From Phenylobacterium sp. LH3H17 (GTDB lineage: Bacteria; Pseudomonadota; Alphaproteobacteria; Caulobacterales; Caulobacteraceae), in assembly GCF_024298925.1 (NCBI RefSeq), contig NZ_CP101283.1, positions 3,663,001-3,727,000 on the forward strand: a DNA stretch of 64,000 bases, written 5' to 3'. Of this stretch, positions 42,896 through 52,250 are shown piece by piece. Positions within the stretch are counted from its first letter, which is position 1; the number at the start of each line of letters is the position of its first letter. Under the pieces are notes generated by a model. The model saw nothing but the letters and a program-made list of their open reading frames with translations, was not told the origin of the DNA and did not search any database. The position numbers were made by a program, and so were the translations under genes.

Positions 42896-44019
42896 GCGAC
42901 CTCGTCCTGGTCGGACATCCGTTCTCGGCCATCGGCATGGCCGAGCACGTCCGTTCGGCCCAGCGGGCGCTGAAGGCGGTGGGCGTCCAGGCCGGCCTGC
43001 TGGACGTCTACGGCATGGACCGCGGCAAGGACCCCGACTTCGAGCGCGAGTTCGGCGGCGATGTGGTCACCGCCCTCTCGGAAAAGACCAACCTCTTCTG
43101 CATCAACGCCGACGAGGTCGAGCAGGCCATGGGCGTGCTGGAGCACCTCGGCTCGGGCCCGGCCTTTCAGAGCGCCTACAACATCATCTATCCGGCCTGG
43201 GAGCTGGCGAAGTATCCCGAGCCCTGGGCACGGATCCTGGAGCGGTTCGACGAGGTCTGGGCGCCGTCGGAGTTCATCCGCGAATGCATCGCCGGGGCCG
43301 TGGACAGGCCGGTGATCCACATGCCGCTGGCCGTGGAGATGACGGTGTCGGCCTTCCTGGGACGCCGGCATTTCGGCATTCCGGAGAACGCCTTCGTCTG
43401 CCTGTTCTTCTTCGACTTCTCCTCCTACGCCGAGCGCAAGAACCCGTTCGCCATGCTGGAGGCCTTCGAGAAGCTGGTCGCCCTGCGGCCGGACGCGCCG
43501 CTGCACGTGGTGGTGAAGTACAAGGGCGGCAAGGACGACAATCCGGGTCGGCGGGCGCTGGAGGCCCGGCTCGCGGCGCTCGGCTCGCGCGCCCAGTCGA
43601 TCACCCGTCAGCTGTCGGACAACGAGATCAAGAACCTGGTGCGCTGCGCCGACGCCTTCGTTTCCCTGCACCGGTCCGAGGGCTTCGGGCGCGGGCCGGC
43701 CGAGGCGATGATCATGGGCCGCGCCGCGGTGGCCACGGCCTATTCCGGCAATCTCGACTACATGACCCCGGAGACCAGCCGGCTGGTGGACTACAGGCTG
43801 ATCCCGGTGGCCGAAGGGGCCTACCTGTTCGGCGAGGGTCAGGTCTGGGCCGATCCCAGCGTCGATCACGCGGTGCAGCTCCTGGCCGGGCTGGTGGACG
43901 ACCCGGCCGAGACCCGCGCGCTCGGGGCCCGCGCCCGGCGCCACATCCGCACCCACTTCAGCGCCCGCGCCATCGGCCTGCGCTACGCCGCGCGGCTGGA
44001 AAAGCTGGCGGCCCGCTGA
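42892..44019 (+). CDS. GT4-family glycosyltransferase
   Basis: A 375-residue GT-B glycosyltransferase. The acceptor half starts LVLVGHPFSAIGMAEHVRSA; the middle has DEVWAPSEFIREC, FFFDFSSYAERKNP and the catalytic/donor region HRSEGFGRGPAEAMIMGRAAVATAYSGN with an E-x7-E motif. Nearly the same architecture and motifs occur in the protein at 52247-53485, so they are paralogues. ATG 42892 overlaps the upstream stop (ATGA), giving coupled synthesis with the large GT2-WbsX enzyme. The sugar is unknown. Confidence 0.88.
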   Translation: MSDLVLVGHPFSAIGMAEHVRSAQRALKAVGVQAGLLDVYGMDRGKDPDFEREFGGDVVTALSEKTNLFCINADEVEQAMGVLEHLGSGPAFQSAYNIIYPAWELAKYPEPWARILERFDEVWAPSEFIRECIAGAVDRPVIHMPLAVEMTVSAFLGRRHFGIPENAFVCLFFFDFSSYAERKNPFAMLEAFEKLVALRPDAPLHVVVKYKGGKDDNPGRRALEARLAALGSRAQSITRQLSDNEIKNLVRCADAFVSLHRSEGFGRGPAEAMIMGRAAVATAYSGNLDYMTPETSRLVDYRLIPVAEGAYLFGEGQVWADPSVDHAVQLLAGLVDDPAETRALGARARRHIRTHFSARAIGLRYAARLEKLAAR

Positions 44020-44066
44020 CACTGTTCCGCTCATTCCGGCCTTCGCCGGGAAGAGCGTCGGATATT

Positions 44067-44813
44067 CTAGGTCTTTGGCGCCTCGGCGGGTTTTGGGTCG
44101 GGCTCCGCCTTCGGCTCTTCCTTCGCCTCGACCGGAGCGGGCGGCGGCGTGACGCCCCGGCTTGCGAGTCCCGGATTCTCGGTCACGGCGATCTGGTGGA
44201 TGGTGAAGGTCCCGCCGGCCTGATCGTCTGTGTCGATCCGCAGGCTGTCGATCACCGAGTTGATCCAGTCCTCGCCGCCCTTCTTCGGGCGCGCCATGTC
44301 GTAGACCAGCACCACCGTCTCGTTGACGCCGGGGGCCGCGCCTTCCACCGGCTTGGAACGGAAGTCCCCCGACTCGCCATGGTTGGCCGTGGAATAGAAG
44401 ATCGCCCCGTCCCAGGCCGCGCCGGGCCGATGGCGGGTCAGGCGCACCAGCACCAGGGAGTAGCGGCTTCCGTCAAGTTCCAGCCCCTTGGGCGAACGCA
44501 GGATCGGGTCGAAATCCACATTGCGCACCGCCAGCCCGGTGGGCGTCGCCGGAAGCACGCTGCCGCCGGCCAGGACGAAGCCCTCTGTTGAGCCGTCGAA
44601 TGTCCAGAGACGTCCGGCCTTGAGCGGCTTGCCGCCGATCTCGAAGGCGCCCGCGGCCTCGTTCCAGGCCACCTTCTGGGCGCGCAGATTGCTGGGGGCC
44701 TGGGGGATCGTGGGGCCCTTGGCGGGCCTCGCCCAGGGCGCGGGCTCGTCACAGCCGGCCAGGAGGAGCGCCGCCGCCGACAGGATCGGAATCAGGATCG
44801 ACTTCATGCCCAT
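44067..44813 (-). CDS. Lipoprotein of unknown function
   Basis: A 248-residue protein with a signal peptide and lipobox (LLAGC, Cys at about residue 21) followed by a Pro-rich stretch. The body is beta-rich with no catalytic motif that I know, and the last 30 residues are Pro/Glu/Ala/Lys-rich. Phrases like TFDGSTEGFVLAGG and DSLRIDTDDQAGGTFTIHQIAV recall jelly-roll carbohydrate-binding folds, but this is weak. ATG 44813 or 44807 are both usable. It is the last gene of a three-gene minus operon with a GT-C-like membrane protein and a small flippase-like protein, and is convergent with the GT4 gene. Confidence 0.75.
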   Translation of the reverse strand: MGMKSILIPILSAAALLLAGCDEPAPWARPAKGPTIPQAPSNLRAQKVAWNEAAGAFEIGGKPLKAGRLWTFDGSTEGFVLAGGSVLPATPTGLAVRNVDFDPILRSPKGLELDGSRYSLVLVRLTRHRPGAAWDGAIFYSTANHGESGDFRSKPVEGAAPGVNETVVLVYDMARPKKGGEDWINSVIDSLRIDTDDQAGGTFTIHQIAVTENPGLASRGVTPPPAPVEAKEEPKAEPDPKPAEAPKT

Positions 44814-44823
44814 GCCCCGCCCG

Positions 44824-46188
44824 TCACGGGCGCCGCCCGGATCGGAAGACCGGCGGGTCCAAGGCCAGATAGAGAAGCCCTGCCAACGCCGCCAGATCGA
44901 GGGCGTAAAGATATCTGTAGTCGCAGGCGATTGAGACCACGAAGAAGCTGGCCGTGAAGGCCAGGACCCCGAGCATCAGTCCGGCGATCACCATGTCGGC
45001 GGCCTCGCGACGGAACACGAGGAAGCCCGCGACGATCAGGGCCGCTGCGGCGAAGGCCAGGTGGGAATAGAACGGCGTCACGTACCACCAGGTGGCGTAG
45101 TTGCTCATGGCCAGGTCGGAGGGTTCGCGGCCCGGCTGGATCTGCAGGAGCTCCAGCCGCTCCACCGGCGCCTCGACGCCGACGAAGATCGGGTTGCAGC
45201 GCTCGAGCACCGGATTGATCAGCACCTGGACGAAGGCGTCCCAACGGTGGGCGAGATAGGCGCCGGGATGCCGCAGGATCAGGTCGAACCACTGAGCCGA
45301 GATCGCCGTCTCCGGCGTCAGCCAGAGCGCCGCGCCGAGCGCCGGACTGGAGTCCAGGAAATCCACCCGCTCGGGGGAATAGACCTTCGGCGCCTCGGCC
45401 TTGATGACGGGGACGGCCTTGGGATTGGCCTTGGCGATGGCTTCGAGCTTCAGGGTCGGATCGTGGGCCACCGCGCCGACGATGTCGTAGTGGCGAAGTA
45501 TGCGCAGGCCGGTGGAGAGCGCCTGGTCCGGACCCGAGCCGCGCGGCTGGGCCAGGACCCCCATCACCTGGGCGAGCACGATGACGCTGACCAGTCCGCC
45601 GAGACCCCAGGCAAGCCCCGGGCGCCAGCCGCGACTCCCGGCCGTCCATCCCAGCGCCAGGGCGGCGAAGACGACGAGCACCAGGCCGTTCTGGCGCACC
45701 GACATGGCGATGGCCAGGGCGAAGGCGGCGGCCGCCAGGAGAAGCCAGGGCCGGCGCTCTTCGTCCCAGCCCTTGGCGGCGTGGGCCAGGCAGACGAAGC
45801 CTGCGACGCTCAGATTGGCGAACAGCACGTCCTTCCACACAGCGGCCTGGATCAGCAGGAGGGTCGGCGACGCCGCGGCGATCGCGGCGAAACCCACCGC
45901 CCACCAGGAGGCGCGGCCACGCAGCTCGATCAGCGAGATCAGCGCCCAGGTGAGGATCAGCGCGCTGGCGGTGACATAGAGCCCGGTCCCCGGCACCACC
46001 TCGTCGAACAGGCCCAAGATCTTTGCGTAGACGGCCGGACCGAAGCTTTCGCGGACGCCGAATCGGCCCTCATAGAGCTGGGTCACCGAATCGGCTGACA
46101 GGTGGCCGGGCAGGCTGGCGGCCAGCAGGAACACCAGGCCTGCCAGCAGGATGGCGCGCAGCGCGGCTTCTGGCTTCAGCCCCGGCAC
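44824..46188 (-). CDS. Polytopic membrane protein, probable GT-C glycosyltransferase
   Basis: A 454-residue protein with about ten membrane helices and a large periplasmic loop (about 225-345). After the first helix the motif SADSVTQLYEGRFG places acidic residues where GT-C enzymes hold their catalytic Asp. GT-C enzymes use polyprenyl-phosphate sugars in the periplasm. Start GTG 46188 has GGGGAGG 7 bases upstream. It is 21 bp after a small EmrE/ArnE-like gene, which supports a flippase-plus-transferase pair, though the cytoplasmic polyprenyl-phosphate glycosyltransferase is not next to it. Family assignment rests on topology and one motif. Confidence 0.68.
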   Translation of the reverse strand: MPGLKPEAALRAILLAGLVFLLAASLPGHLSADSVTQLYEGRFGVRESFGPAVYAKILGLFDEVVPGTGLYVTASALILTWALISLIELRGRASWWAVGFAAIAAASPTLLLIQAAVWKDVLFANLSVAGFVCLAHAAKGWDEERRPWLLLAAAAFALAIAMSVRQNGLVLVVFAALALGWTAGSRGWRPGLAWGLGGLVSVIVLAQVMGVLAQPRGSGPDQALSTGLRILRHYDIVGAVAHDPTLKLEAIAKANPKAVPVIKAEAPKVYSPERVDFLDSSPALGAALWLTPETAISAQWFDLILRHPGAYLAHRWDAFVQVLINPVLERCNPIFVGVEAPVERLELLQIQPGREPSDLAMSNYATWWYVTPFYSHLAFAAAALIVAGFLVFRREAADMVIAGLMLGVLAFTASFFVVSIACDYRYLYALDLAALAGLLYLALDPPVFRSGRRP

Positions 46189-46209
46189 CCGCTTCCTCCC
46201 CCGCCCGGA

Positions 46210-46572
46210 CTAGGCCTGGACGTTCTTGACGATGATGAGGAAGCCCCCGAGCATGAGCACGTAGCCGAACGCCATCGGCCAGGAGACCGGCTCCTTGAAG
46301 ATCGCCCAGGCCGCGATCGGGACCAGCGCCGAGCCGATCAGGGAAAAGGTATACGCCTGCGAAAGCGGCACGCGGGTCAGGACGTAGAACCAGAACAGCG
46401 AGGTCAGCGCGTACCAGGCGAAGGCGCCGATCAGCGGGTAGTTCAACAGGACCTTCATGTAGAATGGCCCCTCGATCCGCGCACTGTAGATCGCCCCGGC
46501 CTTGAACAGGAGCTGTCCGGCCGGCAGCGCGACCGCGAAGAACGAGCAAAGGAGCATGTCGGTCAAGGTCAT
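46210..46572 (-). CDS. Small multidrug-resistance-like protein (ArnE/F or EamA type), probable lipid-sugar flippase
   Basis: A 120-residue protein of four membrane helices. TSLFWFYVLTRVPLSQAYTFSLIGSALVPIAAW and FKEPVSW are the SMR/EamA hallmarks. It resembles ArnE/ArnF halves, which flip undecaprenyl-phosphate sugars. It heads the operon with the GT-C-like protein and the lipoprotein. ATG 46572; the 267-bp gap before it (46573-46839) separates it from the divergent GHMP kinase gene and probably holds both promoters; I see a short AACCTC/GAGGTT inverted repeat in it and no other feature. Confidence 0.78.
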   Translation of the reverse strand: MTLTDMLLCSFFAVALPAGQLLFKAGAIYSARIEGPFYMKVLLNYPLIGAFAWYALTSLFWFYVLTRVPLSQAYTFSLIGSALVPIAAWAIFKEPVSWPMAFGYVLMLGGFLIIVKNVQA

Positions 46573-46839
46573 GGCAGATCACCTTCGATGCGCACCTCGG
46601 CGCAGGCACATAAACAAGTCAGCGTCGTCAGCATGCTCGAATCCTGGACCATCCGGGGCGGAGAGAATCAGCGCAAGCGAGTGACCTGAACCTACCGTCT
46701 TTGCGACGTCAGGCCGATATGTCCCGCTGGGCCGCCGTCAAACGCGACCTCCTGAACCTCGGGTGAGAGGTTGCAATGGACGCCGGGCGCGACTACCCCG
46801 CCAACACCCTCTAAGGCGACATTGGACCGACCGACGACA

Positions 46840-47877
46840 ATGCGTCACGAACTGGTGCGCGCCCGCGCCCCCCTTCGACTAGGCTTCGGCGGCGGCGGGA
46901 CCGACGTGGCGCCCTATTGCGATGAGCATGGTGGGGTGGTGCTGAACGCCGCGATCGACCTCTTCGCCCATGTGACGATCCAGGCCCGTAGCGACGACCA
47001 GGTCCGGCTGGTCGCCGCCGACGGCGAGATCGACTGGCAGGCCAAGGCGACCGCCCCCCTGCCCACCGACGAGCCGCTGCGGCTGCTCAAGGGCGTCTAC
47101 AACCGATTCATGGCCGACCATGCCGGTGGGCAGGCCATCCCGCTGACCCTGATCACCTCCGCCGACTGCCCGCCCGGCTCCGGACTGGGCTCGTCCTCGG
47201 CCCTGGTGGTGGCCATGGTCGAGGCCATGCGCCGGTTCATGGGCCTGGAGATGGACGCACAGGCCGTCGCGGCCCTCGCCTTCGACATCGAGCGCCGGGA
47301 GCTGGCCCTGGCCGGCGGCGCCCAGGACCAGTACGCCGCGGCGTTTGGCGGCCTCAACCTGATGCGGTTCGCCGCCGGCCAGCAGGTGGAGGTCGAGCCC
47401 GTCGAGGTCCCGGCCCGGGTGATGAAGGAGCTGGAGGCTTCGCTCGTCCTCTACTTCACCGGGGTCAGCCGCGAGTCCGCCGCGATCATCGACGAGCAGA
47501 CCGCCAAGATGCGCAGCCATGAGGCCAAGTCGATGGAGAGCCTGCATGCGCTCAAGGCCGGGGCCTTCGAGATGCGCGACGCCCTGGTGGCCGGCGACCT
47601 CGCCCGGTTCGGCGCCCTGCTGGATTCAGGCTGGAACTCCAAGAAACAGATCGCCCACAACATCTCCTCGCCGCAGATCGACAAGGTCTACGAAGCCGCC
47701 AAGAGCTTCGGCGTGTTCGGCGGCAAGGTGAGCGGCGCAGGCGGCGGCGGCTTCATGATGTTCCTGGTCGACCCCACCCGCCGCGAAGGCCTCAAGCGGC
47801 TGCTGGCTGGCTTCGGCGGCGCGGCCCAGGCCGCCCGGTTCACGCCCGCCGGCGCCGAATCCTGGGACGTGCGGTAG
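46840..47877 (+). CDS. GHMP sugar kinase, D-glycero-D-manno-heptose 7-phosphate kinase-like (HddA)
   Basis: A 345-residue kinase. The N-terminus APLRLGFGGGGTDVAPY (10-26) is characteristic of HddA-like kinases, the ATP loop is PPGSGLGSSSA (111-121), and GKVSGAGGGGFMMF near the end is GHMP motif 3. HddA starts GDP-D-glycero-D-manno-heptose synthesis, but gmhA, gmhB and hddC are not in the window; a fucokinase-like role is possible. ATG 46840 is chosen by homology; TTG 46822, preceded by AAGG 5 bases upstream, is a real alternative adding six residues. Confidence 0.83.
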   Translation: MRHELVRARAPLRLGFGGGGTDVAPYCDEHGGVVLNAAIDLFAHVTIQARSDDQVRLVAADGEIDWQAKATAPLPTDEPLRLLKGVYNRFMADHAGGQAIPLTLITSADCPPGSGLGSSSALVVAMVEAMRRFMGLEMDAQAVAALAFDIERRELALAGGAQDQYAAAFGGLNLMRFAAGQQVEVEPVEVPARVMKELEASLVLYFTGVSRESAAIIDEQTAKMRSHEAKSMESLHALKAGAFEMRDALVAGDLARFGALLDSGWNSKKQIAHNISSPQIDKVYEAAKSFGVFGGKVSGAGGGGFMMFLVDPTRREGLKRLLAGFGGAAQAARFTPAGAESWDVR

Positions 47878-47904
47878 CCCTCGAAACCCGCTAGGACGCG
47901 CCAC

Positions 47905-48630
47905 GTGAAAGAGCTCTCCAAGTCCATCGTCCGGCGCATGGCCGACCCCAACTTCGCCCGCCGCTGGTTCGTGGGCGAGGGCCTGGACATCGGCGGCAAG
48001 CCCGACCCGCTGTCGCTCTATGCGCCGTTCTTCCCGGAGCTGAAGTCCGTCCGCGTCTGGGACTGGGAGGACGGCGACGCCCAGTTCCTGAAGGGCGTCG
48101 AGCCGGGCAGCCTCGACTTCGTCCATTCCAGCCACTGCCTGGAGCACCTGGTCGATCCGCGCGCGGGCCTGGCGGCCTGGTTCGGGGCCATCAAGCCCGG
48201 CGGCTTCCTGATCGTCACCGTCCCCGACGAGGACCTCTACGAACAGGGCGTGTGGCCCTCGACCCACAACCGCGACCACAAGTGGACCTTCACCATGCTG
48301 AAGGCCCGCTCCTGGAGCGAGGCCTCGATCAACGTGCTCGAGCTGCTGTCGAACCTCGGCCCGGCCGCCGACGTGGAGAGGGTCGCCCTGCTCAACTCCA
48401 CCTTCCGCTATGACCTGCCGCGCTTCGACCAGACCCTGACGCCGATCGGCGAGTGCGGCATCGAGTTCGTGGTCCGCAAGCGCACCGCCCGTGAGCTGAC
48501 CTATGGCGGCCTGGTCCGCGATGTCGACCAGCCCGCCCCGGCCGAGCGCAAGCACTTCAACCAGTACCGCGCCGACCATGCCCACATGAAGACCAGCGCC
48601 CCGCCCTTCGAGGACGAGAGCGAGCTCTAG
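47905..48630 (+). CDS. Class I SAM-dependent methyltransferase
   Basis: A 241-residue methyltransferase with the SAM-binding motif GLDIGGKPDPL and the motif-II/III signature FVHSSHCLEHLVDP plus LIVTVPDEDLYEQG. It follows the GHMP kinase by 27 bp and the ABC exporter comes next, so it likely acts on the exported glycan, for example on the chain end or a sugar. The start is GTG 47905. No more specific family can be named. Confidence 0.83.
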   Translation: MKELSKSIVRRMADPNFARRWFVGEGLDIGGKPDPLSLYAPFFPELKSVRVWDWEDGDAQFLKGVEPGSLDFVHSSHCLEHLVDPRAGLAAWFGAIKPGGFLIVTVPDEDLYEQGVWPSTHNRDHKWTFTMLKARSWSEASINVLELLSNLGPAADVERVALLNSTFRYDLPRFDQTLTPIGECGIEFVVRKRTARELTYGGLVRDVDQPAPAERKHFNQYRADHAHMKTSAPPFEDESEL

Positions 48631-48760
48631 GAACGCTCGGCCGCCGAATCGCCTTGGGAATCCGCGTCCGGCGCCATGCTTGCGCCGCAAAAAGCGACCT
48701 GTTACCCACCGCGCGGCGGCTTACGGACGTTTCGCGTCCGGAAGTCTGTCGGGAGACGAG

Positions 48761-49594
48761 ATGCAATCCGTACAACACATGGTGCGCACCGGTCGGCGCG
48801 GGCCCATGCACGAGTTCAGCATGGCGTTCGCGGACCTGCGCGGCTCCTTCGGCCGGATCGGCCTAGCCTGGTCCCTGGCCTGGCATGATGTGGTGTCCAG
48901 ATACCGCGGCTCGATCATCGGCCCGTTCTGGATCACGCTCTCCATGGGCCTGATGGTGGCGGGGATCGGATTCCTCTACGCCAACCTGTTCAAGATCCCG
49001 GTCCACGACTTCATCCCCTATGTCGCCATCGGCATCGTGTTCTGGGGCCTGATCTCCAACGTCATCGTCGAGGGCTGCGGCGCCTTCGTCGGCGCCTCGG
49101 GCATGCTGAGCCAGACCTCGCTGCCGATGATGACCTTCATTTGGCGCACGGTGCTGCGCAACGTCATCAACCTGGCCCACCACTTGGTGATCATCGTGGG
49201 CGTGCTGATCATCTATGACCACTGGCGCCAGGCAAATGCGCCCCTGGCCCTGGTGGGGGTGGTCCTGGTCATGCTCAACCTGGGCTGGATCTGCCTGGCG
49301 ACCGCCATGGCCTCGGCCAGGTTCCGCGACATCCCGCAGATCGTCGCTTCGATCACCCAGTTCGCCATGTTCATGACGCCGGTGTTCTGGCTGCCCGGCG
49401 GCCGGCTGGAGAACCACGCCGTGCTGTTGCTGAACCCGTTCCACCACATGCTGGAGGCGGTCCGCGCCCCGCTGCTGGGACAGGCGCCGGGGGCGACCAC
49501 CTATCTGGTGCTGGGCGCCATGGCCCTGATCGGCTGGGGCGTCACCTTCACCATCTTCTCCAACATTCGTCGGCGGATCGTGCACTACCTATGA
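48761..49594 (+). CDS. wzm: ABC-2 type polysaccharide exporter permease (Wzm/KpsM type)
   Basis: A 277-residue inner-membrane permease with six predicted helices that carries lipid-linked polysaccharide across the membrane. RYRGSIIGPFWITLSMG is the family's first-loop hallmark, and FRDIPQIVASITQFAMFMTPVFW is the C-terminal signature. I use ATG 48761, preceded by GGGAGACGAG; the open frame upstream is not conserved-looking. Its stop overlaps the ATPase start. O-antigen or capsule export are both possible; no lipid-carrier initiation gene is in the window. Confidence 0.93.
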   Translation: MQSVQHMVRTGRRGPMHEFSMAFADLRGSFGRIGLAWSLAWHDVVSRYRGSIIGPFWITLSMGLMVAGIGFLYANLFKIPVHDFIPYVAIGIVFWGLISNVIVEGCGAFVGASGMLSQTSLPMMTFIWRTVLRNVINLAHHLVIIVGVLIIYDHWRQANAPLALVGVVLVMLNLGWICLATAMASARFRDIPQIVASITQFAMFMTPVFWLPGGRLENHAVLLLNPFHHMLEAVRAPLLGQAPGATTYLVLGAMALIGWGVTFTIFSNIRRRIVHYL

Positions 49595-50346
49595 AGGGTC
49601 CCCAGGTCTCGATCAGCGTCACCGATCTCACCCTGCGCTTCCCCGTCTACGGGGTGGACGCCAAGTCGCTGAAGAAGCGGCTGGCCAGCATCACGGTGGG
49701 CGGCAAGCTCGGCCGCACCCTGACCGGCGCCACCGAGGTCACGGCGCTCTCCAAGGTCAACATGAAGCTCAAGGCCGGCGACCGGCTAGGCCTCATCGGC
49801 CACAACGGCTCAGGCAAGACCACTCTGCTGCGGGCCCTGTCGGGGGCCTATGAGCCCGACGAGGGCACCATCGACGTCCATGGCCAGATCGCCGCCCTGC
49901 TGGACCTCAATCTTGGCATCGACCCTTCGGCCACCGGCCTGGACAACATCCGCCTGCGCGGCCGCATCGCCGGTCTCACCGCCCGCGAGATCGAGGACAA
50001 GCTGGAGGAGATCGCCGAGTTCACCGGCCTCGGTCCGTTCCTTGCCATGCCGCTGAAGACCTATTCCGCCGGCATGCAGGCGCGGTTGGCCTTCGCCGTC
50101 TCCACCGCCGTCGAGGCCGACGTGATCCTGATGGACGAGTGGATCGCCGTGGGCGACGCCGACTTCCAGAAGATCGCCCACAAGCGCCTGCTGGGCCTGA
50201 TGGAGCGGGCCGGGATCCTGGTGCTGGCCTCGCACGACCTCGACCTGATCCGCCTCTACTGCAACAAGGTCATGCGGATCGAGGGCGGCGTCGCCTCCCC
50301 CGTCACCGACGTCAAGAAGCTGCACGAACTGCTGGCCGCCGCCTGA
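49591..50346 (+). CDS. wzt: ABC polysaccharide exporter ATPase (Wzt/RfbE/KpsT type)
   Basis: A 251-residue ATPase partner of the preceding permease. Walker A GHNGSGKTTLL, signature YSAGMQARLAF (the S-A/S-G-M form typical of polysaccharide exporters), Walker B VILMDEWIAVGD and the switch His in LASHDLD are present. The protein lacks the extra C-terminal carbohydrate-binding domain of E. coli O8/O9a Wzt, so it should not recognise chain ends itself. ATG overlaps the permease stop (ATGA). Confidence 0.94.
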   Translation: MKGPQVSISVTDLTLRFPVYGVDAKSLKKRLASITVGGKLGRTLTGATEVTALSKVNMKLKAGDRLGLIGHNGSGKTTLLRALSGAYEPDEGTIDVHGQIAALLDLNLGIDPSATGLDNIRLRGRIAGLTAREIEDKLEEIAEFTGLGPFLAMPLKTYSAGMQARLAFAVSTAVEADVILMDEWIAVGDADFQKIAHKRLLGLMERAGILVLASHDLDLIRLYCNKVMRIEGGVASPVTDVKKLHELLAAA

Positions 50347-50372
50347 CAGATCGTCCGCCCCCGGGAGCTCTT

Positions 50373-52250
50373 GTGGACGTCATCTTCACCATCGTGTCGC
50401 GCAACTATGCGGCCCAGGCGGCAAGCCTGATGGAGAGCCTGGCGGTCGCCGAGCCCGCGGCCGCCCGCGTGGTGGTGACCACCGACGGCCCGATCGCCTT
50501 CGCCGATTCGAAGATTCGGGTGATCGATGCCGCGACCCTGGTCCCGGACTACGGCGTCATGTGCGCCTATTACGACGCCCTTGAGCTCAACACGGCGGTC
50601 AAGCCGCACGCCTTCCGCGCCCTGCTGGCCGAGGAGGGCGTGACCTCGGGCGCCTATCTCGATCCCGACATCTGGGTCTACCGGCCGCTCGACGAGGTGC
50701 GTGAGGCCCTGGCGGCCGCGCCCCTGGTCCTGACCCCGCACATGACCCGCCCGCTGGCCGGCGAGGCCAATCCCAACGACCACGTCATCCTGACCTCGGG
50801 CGCCTACAATCTCGGCTTCATGGCGGCGCGCGCCGAGCCGCAGATCGACGCCCTGCTGGCCTGGTGGGCGGAGAAGTGCCGGTTCGACTGCCGGGTCGAC
50901 GCCGCCGCCGGCCTGTTCACCGACCAGAAGTGGATGGACCTGGCGCCCGGACTGGTGAGCGACCTGGCGCTGCTGCGCACCCCGACGCTGAACCTCGCCT
51001 ACTGGAACCTGGAGGGCCGCGAACTCGTCAGGACCGCAGAGGTCTGGACGGTCGAGGGCCGGCCGCTGGGCTTCTTCCATTTTTCCGGCTTCGATCCCGC
51101 CCATCCCGGCCTGCTCTCCAAGCATCAGGACCGGATCGCCGTGGCGGCGGGTTCGCCGCTGGCCGCGCTGCTGACCGACTACGCCGCGGTGCTGATGCGC
51201 AACGGCCACGAGCAGGCCACGCAGGTCCCCTACGGCCACCGCGCCTTCCCGTCGGGCCAGATCGCCACCAAGGCCCAGCGCCGCCGCCTGCTGGCCGCGG
51301 CCCGGGCGGGTGAAGACTTCGGCGGCGGCCTGACCGCCAGGGCCGAGGCGTGGCTTTCGGTGGAGCCGGGCAAGGGCGTCCGCGATCCGGTCCCGCCGCC
51401 GGAGGGTCCCTGGCTGGCGCCCTCGGGCGAACTGGCCGCCTGGCTGATGGCCGGGCCGGCGACGCCGGCTATCGGCGCCCTGCTCGCCGGACGCAGGGAC
51501 CTGCGCGACCGGTTCGCCTCCGACACCGAGGGCTTGAAGGCCTGGCTGCTGGGACCCGAATCCCTGGACGGCCGGTTCTCCGGCCGGCTGGCGCCGATCG
51601 AGGCGTTCCAGGATCCCGACCTGTCCCTGCGCGCGGCGCGCTACGTGGCGGGCGATCTTCCCCAGGCAGGCCTGCGCCTGGCGGCCTATGGGCTGGCCGA
51701 CCGCGCCGGCTGGCCTGTAGCCCTGGCCGCGCCCCTGCGCCGCCGCTTCGACACCCCGGTCGCAGAACTCGCCCGCGGCCTGCCGTTCACCCGGCTTTTC
51801 CTGGAGATCTGGGAGAGCCGCGGCGACCTGCAGAAACTGTTCCCCCTGCTGAGCCTGCGCCAGCGCTTCGCCTATCTGCGCTGGCTGATCGGCGGCGGAT
51901 TGGCCGAGGCCGGAATTGATCTCTCCGCCCTGCCGCCGGCCGTGGACAGCCATCCGATGTGGGAGCTGGCCCGTTTGACCGTGCGCCGCGAACCGCCGCC
52001 CCTCGCCCGCCCGGCGGCCACTGGACGGATCGGACAACTGGTGGTGGTGGAGGCCTGGAGCGAGGGCTGCGCGGCGCGCGACGCCCTGGTGTTCGACGCC
52101 GGCGCCGGGCGGTTCCGAACTCCGGGCGGCGGGCCCGCCGCGCCGCCGGCCCTGGCCGAACGCGTGGTCTACCGCGTCCAGCCCGACCTGGTCGCGGCCG
52201 ACGCCGTGGCCCTGCTGGCCAACGGCGTGACCTGGCGCTCCGCCTCATGA
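50373..52250 (+). CDS. Large GT-A glycosyltransferase (GT8-like) with unknown C-terminal half
   Basis: A 625-residue protein. Residues 1-290 are a GT-A domain with GAYLDPDIWVY (94-104), LTPHM, GAYNLGFMAAR, GLFTDQKWMD, NLAYWNLEGRE and FFHFSGF, matching the motif ladder of the 347-residue enzyme at 35571-36614. The remaining 330 residues are alpha-helical, with no known motif; WLAPSGELAAWLM and the Leu-rich stretches may form a helical-bundle interaction domain. I use GTG 50373 (GGGAG 5 bases upstream). It follows the exporter ATPase by 26 bp and its stop overlaps the next GT4 gene (ATGA). Confidence 0.82.
   Translation: MDVIFTIVSRNYAAQAASLMESLAVAEPAAARVVVTTDGPIAFADSKIRVIDAATLVPDYGVMCAYYDALELNTAVKPHAFRALLAEEGVTSGAYLDPDIWVYRPLDEVREALAAAPLVLTPHMTRPLAGEANPNDHVILTSGAYNLGFMAARAEPQIDALLAWWAEKCRFDCRVDAAAGLFTDQKWMDLAPGLVSDLALLRTPTLNLAYWNLEGRELVRTAEVWTVEGRPLGFFHFSGFDPAHPGLLSKHQDRIAVAAGSPLAALLTDYAAVLMRNGHEQATQVPYGHRAFPSGQIATKAQRRRLLAAARAGEDFGGGLTARAEAWLSVEPGKGVRDPVPPPEGPWLAPSGELAAWLMAGPATPAIGALLAGRRDLRDRFASDTEGLKAWLLGPESLDGRFSGRLAPIEAFQDPDLSLRAARYVAGDLPQAGLRLAAYGLADRAGWPVALAAPLRRRFDTPVAELARGLPFTRLFLEIWESRGDLQKLFPLLSLRQRFAYLRWLIGGGLAEAGIDLSALPPAVDSHPMWELARLTVRREPPPLARPAATGRIGQLVVVEAWSEGCAARDALVFDAGAGRFRTPGGGPAAPPALAERVVYRVQPDLVAADAVALLANGVTWRSAS

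Noticed and set aside
46840..47877. A complete GDP-heptose pathway
   Set aside because: Only the HddA-like kinase is present; gmhA, gmhB and hddC are not in the window.
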